Made by a program: the position numbers and the translations under genes
Notes under the pieces: generated by a model
Told to the model about the DNA's origin: nothing
Databases searched by the model: none
Seen by the model: the letters and a program-made list of their open reading frames with translations, nothing else
Shown: positions 30,568 to 33,372 of the stretch, in pieces
Position numbering within the stretch: the first letter of the stretch is position 1
How the letters are laid out: every line of letters begins with the position of its first letter
From: Mycobacterium sp. 1554424.7
GTDB lineage: Bacteria > Actinomycetota > Actinomycetes > Mycobacteriales > Mycobacteriaceae
Direction: 5' to 3'
Assembly (NCBI RefSeq): GCF_001665295.1
Contig: NZ_LZSE01000101.1
Location: 1 to 33,372 of the forward strand
Length of the DNA stretch: 33,372 bases

Positions 30568-30709
30568 ATCACGATCCCTCCAGGACGGGCCGCTGGCCGC
30601 TTAGCCATCGGAAATTTCAACGCCACTACTTCATCTTGCAGATCGCACCGACATATTCCCGTCTCGTCGGACTTTCCTGGCACGGCGCATTGGAGGATTC
30701 GGGTCCACG
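30568..30709. promoter_or_regulatory. Leader of the ergothioneine operon
   Basis: 142 bases between the secreted-protein gene and egtA on the minus strand; any dedicated egtABCDE promoter must lie here or in the upstream gene. A TTGAAA lies near 30614-30619 on the minus strand, but I cannot identify a matching -10 with confidence. Nothing like a riboswitch is evident. Confidence 0.3.
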
Positions 30710-31363
30710 CTACTGACCCAGCGCGTTCTGCATAGCCCCGGCCAGCACGTTGACCGCGGGTCCCGCGTTGCCAGATTGGCAGACTTTGGCCTGCAACAAC
30801 ACGTTTTCTCGCAGCCTGGTTTGATCGAAGCACCGGCGGTCGGTGCCCGCTTCCTGCTTCGTCCAGTTCGCGTCGGCGCCCGCCGCCGGGCCGCCGTCGA
30901 AGGACCACACCTGCGTGATGCCGTTGTCCAGACGCATCGTGGTGGTCTGACCCGAGCAGCCGACGGTTCGGTCCACCACGCGATGAAAGGCCCGCCCGGC
31001 CGCGTCGTTGTTGGCGAAAACCCCGACGGCCTGCTTGACGAAGTGGGTCTGGTCGCTGGCCGACGTCTGGGTGGTCGCCCCGTTGAACGACGCCAGATCC
31101 GGATCGTCGAACACCTCGGGCAGCCCGATGTCGGCCCAGTTGTTGCACACCGGCACGTCGACCGAATAGCCCTGGAACGGCTGCGTGAACACCGACTCCC
31201 AGCCCATCGGTCCGCCGACGATGTTGCCGACCGATCCCTTCGGCAGCACCGCGTAATTCACCACCCCCGGCTCCGACGGGTGAGCGGCCGCCACCGGGGC
31301 ACCCAACGCTCCCCCGACCGCCACACCGATGATCATCACCGCCGCGCGGCTGCGCATGGTCAT
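30710..31363 (-). CDS. Secreted PknH-sensor-domain-like protein (Rv3705c-like)
   Basis: 217 residues with a Sec-type signal peptide (MTMRSRAAVMIIGVAVGGALGAPVAAAHP; cleavage likely after AAA near residue 27). There is no lipobox Cys. The mature part resembles the extracellular sensor domain of PknH (PF14032): VPVCNNWADIGLPEVF, HFVKQAVGVFANNDAAGRAF, VDRTVGCSGQTTTM, RRCFDQTRLRENVLLQAKVCQSG. Four Cys fit two disulfides. It lies upstream of egtA on the same strand as in M. tuberculosis; a functional link to ergothioneine is not shown. Ligand unknown. Confidence 0.88.
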   Translation of the reverse strand: MTMRSRAAVMIIGVAVGGALGAPVAAAHPSEPGVVNYAVLPKGSVGNIVGGPMGWESVFTQPFQGYSVDVPVCNNWADIGLPEVFDDPDLASFNGATTQTSASDQTHFVKQAVGVFANNDAAGRAFHRVVDRTVGCSGQTTTMRLDNGITQVWSFDGGPAAGADANWTKQEAGTDRRCFDQTRLRENVLLQAKVCQSGNAGPAVNVLAGAMQNALGQ

Positions 31364-31613
31364 GGGTTTCGATCATGCCAGGGCGGCCGCAGGGTGGCGA
31401 ACACCGATTATCGAGCCGGATCCCTGGCCGCCCTCCCCGCCGGGATCTGGGTCGACGTCGCGCTGGCCTATACGTCGAATGGCGTTGTGCGCCACCCTAT
31501 CCCGGGGATAGGACTGGAGGCCTTCGCGTAACCCTAGTCAGCCCAACGACTTTCGGTCCGATGGGCCCGGAAGAGCGCGACGAGGCTTCTCTGTAATGGT
31601 TCAAGAAAAGCGC
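31364..31613. promoter_or_regulatory. Intergenic region upstream of the secreted protein gene
   Basis: 250 bases without a gene I can support. It holds a perfect inverted repeat with a one-base centre, CCTATCCC-G-GGGATAGG (31496-31512), about 130 bases before the secreted-protein start. It could be a regulator site or a weak terminator of the gene at 31614. Other short frames here show no family character. Confidence 0.4.
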
Positions 31614-32069
31614 CTAGGGGCGCGGATTACCCGGGGTGTTCGGCGCCGGCGCCGGCGGGCTGGGCGTCGCCGTCTGGCTCGGGCCGCCCGGACCGAAGCC
31701 CGGCGGCGGGCCGAACGGACCACCCGGCCCACCCGGACCGTAACCCGGCGGCGGACCCCACGGGCCGACCGCGCCCGGGCCCCACGGCCCGCCGTATTGC
31801 CACGGCCCACCGCCGGGACCGCCAGGACCGCCGGGACCGCCGGGTCCGTACATCATGCCGTGATGGTGCTTGTAGTGGTGCCAGTGGTGGCTGATCCCCA
31901 CGACCATCGCACCGGCGAAGAAGACGGTCGAGAGGATGAAGACGATCCCGGCGACGATCACCACCCACGCGGCGGCCACATACACCCGGGGGGGCTTGAC
32001 CGTCGCGTACGCGGGCGGTGCCGCGGCGACGGACGTCGGTTGCGTTGACGGTTCAGGCGTTTCGGTCAT
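31614..32069 (-). CDS. Single-pass membrane protein, His cluster and PGG-rich tail (paralog 1)
   Basis: 151 residues from the ATG at 32069. A Pro/Ala-rich polar N-terminus leads to PPRVYVAAAWVVIVAGIVFILSTVFFAGAMVV (one membrane segment, ~31-58). Directly after come a His cluster (residues 61-70, HHWHHYKHHH) and a Gly-Pro-rich tail (GPGGPGGPGG, then GPWGPPPGYGPGG). It is a clear paralog of the next gene upstream. By position it matches the small proline-rich proteins near Rv3705A/Rv3706c. Metal binding by the His cluster is plausible but unproven. Confidence 0.8.
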   Translation of the reverse strand: MTETPEPSTQPTSVAAAPPAYATVKPPRVYVAAAWVVIVAGIVFILSTVFFAGAMVVGISHHWHHYKHHHGMMYGPGGPGGPGGPGGGPWQYGGPWGPGAVGPWGPPPGYGPGGPGGPFGPPPGFGPGGPSQTATPSPPAPAPNTPGNPRP

Positions 32070-32197
32070 GCCTTGAATACTGCCCCTGCCGCCAAGCGCG
32101 ATAACAGGTTCGAGACACAAATGTTGCTGTGAATCGAAAGGCCCGGCGCTCACGCGAGCGCCGGGCCACTGGAGGTGGGTTCAACGACCCGTCGGGA

Positions 32198-32587
32198 CTA
32201 CGGCGTCCGGGACGGGGACGGGGCGACCGACGACGGAATCTGGCTGGGTCCCGGGGCGCCGGGGGTGGCCGAAGCCGGTCCACCGCCCTGGATCGCCGCG
32301 GGCCCACCGCCGGGTCCACCGGGGCCGCCCGGACCGCCGGGGCCGAAGCGGTGCGGATGCATGAACGCCGCGTGGTGCTTGTGGTGGTGCATACCGCCGT
32401 GGCCGTGCCCAAGCGCCATTCCGGTGAAGAAGATCACCGAGATGATGAACACGACTCCAGCGACAATGGCAACCCATGCCGCGGCCAGGAAGACCCGGGG
32501 GGTCCGGTACAGCACCGGCGCTGCGGCCGGCGCGGGTTCAGTTGCGGTAGCGGTCCGCACGGTTGGGGTTTCAGATGTTTCACTCAT
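32198..32587 (-). CDS. Single-pass membrane protein, His cluster and PGG-rich tail (paralog 2)
   Basis: 129 residues from the ATG at 32587. Same plan as the gene downstream: polar N-terminus, RTPRVFLAAAWVAIVAGVVFIISVIFF (membrane segment ~31-56), then a His-rich stretch (residues 61-79, with HGHGG and MHHHKHH), and RFGPGGPGGPGGPGGG. The AAAWV.IVAGVVFI core is shared nearly exactly, so the pair is a tandem duplication. The two genes are 128 bases apart on the same strand. Function unknown. Confidence 0.8.
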   Translation of the reverse strand: MSETSETPTVRTATATEPAPAAAPVLYRTPRVFLAAAWVAIVAGVVFIISVIFFTGMALGHGHGGMHHHKHHAAFMHPHRFGPGGPGGPGGPGGGPAAIQGGGPASATPGAPGPSQIPSSVAPSPSRTP

Positions 32588-32879
32588 GAGACAAATGATG
32601 CGGGCGTTAAGAGTAGTTGTGGCTATGCGCTAGTTAAGTAGCAGCTATGAGCTGAAACCCCGCCTTACCTGGCAAAATCGCCTTGCTGCTTCGCGATGTA
32701 GCCGCCCGCGGCGCTCTTCCGATCTCCGAGGCGGTGACATGGCCGAATCGTCGGGAAAACCGCAGATCCGGCCGGCGCCGGGTTACGGTTGGCCAGTCCT
32801 CATCACCCTCCATCGGCTCGTGCAGCGAGCGAAGGTGCGGGACGTTCCTTGTCTGTCGCGACCTTGTGGGAGGTGCGGG
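32588..32879. other. Divergent intergenic region before PE_PGRS, with adapter-like 14-mer
   Basis: 292 bases between the divergent His-rich gene and PE_PGRS. Promoters for both should lie here. The 14-mer CGCTCTTCCGATCT at 32712-32725 is identical to the end of the common Illumina adapter. An in-frame ATG at 32739 would extend the PE_PGRS protein by 47 residues, but has no PE-like sequence. No RNA gene seen. Confidence 0.5.
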
Positions 32880-33372
32880 ATGTCTTTTGTGATCGCAGTG
32901 CCGGAAATGATGGCGTCGGCGGCTTCGGATGTGGCCGATATCGGGGCGACGATCGGCGAGGCCAGGGCGGCGGCCGTGGCTCCGACCACCGGGGTGCTCG
33001 CCGCCGCCGGTGACGAGGTGTCGGCGGCGATCGCGTCGCTGTTTTCCAGTCACGCGCAGGAGTTTCAGGCGGTCAGCGCTCAGGCGGCGGCGTTCCACAA
33101 CCAGTTCGCGGAGGCGTTGGCCGGCGCGGGTGGGTTGTATGCCAGCGCAGAGGCGGCCAACGCCTCGCCATTGGAAATCGTGCTGGGCGCGATCAATACG
33201 CCGTTCCTGACGTTCCTGGGCCGCCCGCTGATCGGCAATGGCGCCAACGGCGCCGCCGGGACCGGCGCCCCCGGCGGGGCCGGCGGGATCTTGTTCGGCA
33301 GCGGCGGCAACGGCGGGTCCGGCGGTCAGGGCGGCGATGGCGGCACGGGCACCACAGACATCGGTAGCGGTG
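32880..33372 (+). CDS. PE_PGRS-family protein, 3' truncated by window end
   Basis: The ATG at 32880, preceded by GGGAGGTG, opens a standard PE domain ([20 protein letters not shown] ... [18 protein letters not shown], ~1-98). A linker with the typical [19 protein letters not shown] follows, and then the Gly-rich PGRS repeat begins ([21 protein letters not shown]). 164 residues are visible before the window ends. PE domains direct ESX-linked export to the cell surface. Ending inside PGRS sequence is a common break point of short-read mycobacterial contigs. Confidence 0.95.
   Translation, partial: MSFVIAVPEMMASAASDVADIGATIGEARAAAVAPTTGVLAAAGDEVSAAIASLFSSHAQEFQAVSAQAAAFHNQFAEALAGAGGLYASAEAANASPLEIVLGAINTPFLTFLGRPLIGNGANGAAGTGAPGGAGGILFGSGGNGGSGGQGGDGGTGTTDIGSG

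Noticed and set aside
31555-31575. Possible DosR box (GACTTTCGGTCC)
   Set aside because: The half-sites are wrongly spaced and lack the outer G/C runs of the consensus.
32739-32879. Upstream in-frame start for PE_PGRS
   Set aside because: PE proteins start MSFV; the ATG at 32880 has a proper ribosome site and the 47 extra codons show no conserved pattern.

Overview
The window is mycobacterial chromosome. It has high GC throughout, GTG and TTG starts, start/stop overlaps between operon genes, PE-type proteins, and a gene order that matches, from memory, the M. tuberculosis Rv3688c-Rv3706c stretch (YqeY, MoxR2/DUF58 cluster, SpoIIM, RDD, glpK, GCS2-like, methyltransferase, egtEDCBA). The selenocysteine locus on the left points to a non-tuberculosis mycobacterium such as an M. 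avium-complex-like species; the exact species cannot be read from the sequence. Both ends look like draft-contig ends: base 1 lies in a perfect 190-bp inverted repeat, and the last base is inside a PE_PGRS gene.

Region 1 (1-8236) is a self-contained selenocysteine system. On the minus strand are selD, a formate dehydrogenase alpha gene read through an in-frame UGA with a bacterial SECIS hairpin directly after it, and fdhB, which is broken by a fold-back inversion at the window start. On the plus strand are tRNA-Sec, selA and selB. The same locus thus encodes the selenium donor, the tRNA, the Sec synthase, the Sec elongation factor and one client enzyme.

Region 2 (8226-18730) holds a FUSC-type membrane protein, a YqeY-like protein, then a tight plus-strand run of membrane protein, DUF4129, DUF4350, MoxR ATPase and DUF58, followed by a SpoIIM-like protein (minus), an RDD protein (plus) and a small membrane protein (minus). 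The MoxR/DUF58 run looks like one envelope-related chaperone module.

Region 3 (18869-23470) has a PadR-type regulator with a Phe-Gly-Pro repeat N-terminus and a palindromic upstream site, glycerol kinase, and a GCS2-like ligase followed by a SAM methyltransferase.

Region 4 (23495-25216) is an apparent lineage-specific insertion: a PE-domain protein with an unusual Leu/Ile-Pro repeat tail, preceded by what looks like the 5' end of a PPE gene.

Region 5 (25217-30567) is the complete ergothioneine operon egtA-egtB-egtC-egtD-egtE on the minus strand, every junction overlapping by 1 to 4 bases. Region 6 (30710-33372) has a secreted PknH-sensor-like protein, two tandem paralogous His-rich/Gly-Pro-rich single-pass membrane proteins, and the start of a PE_PGRS gene.
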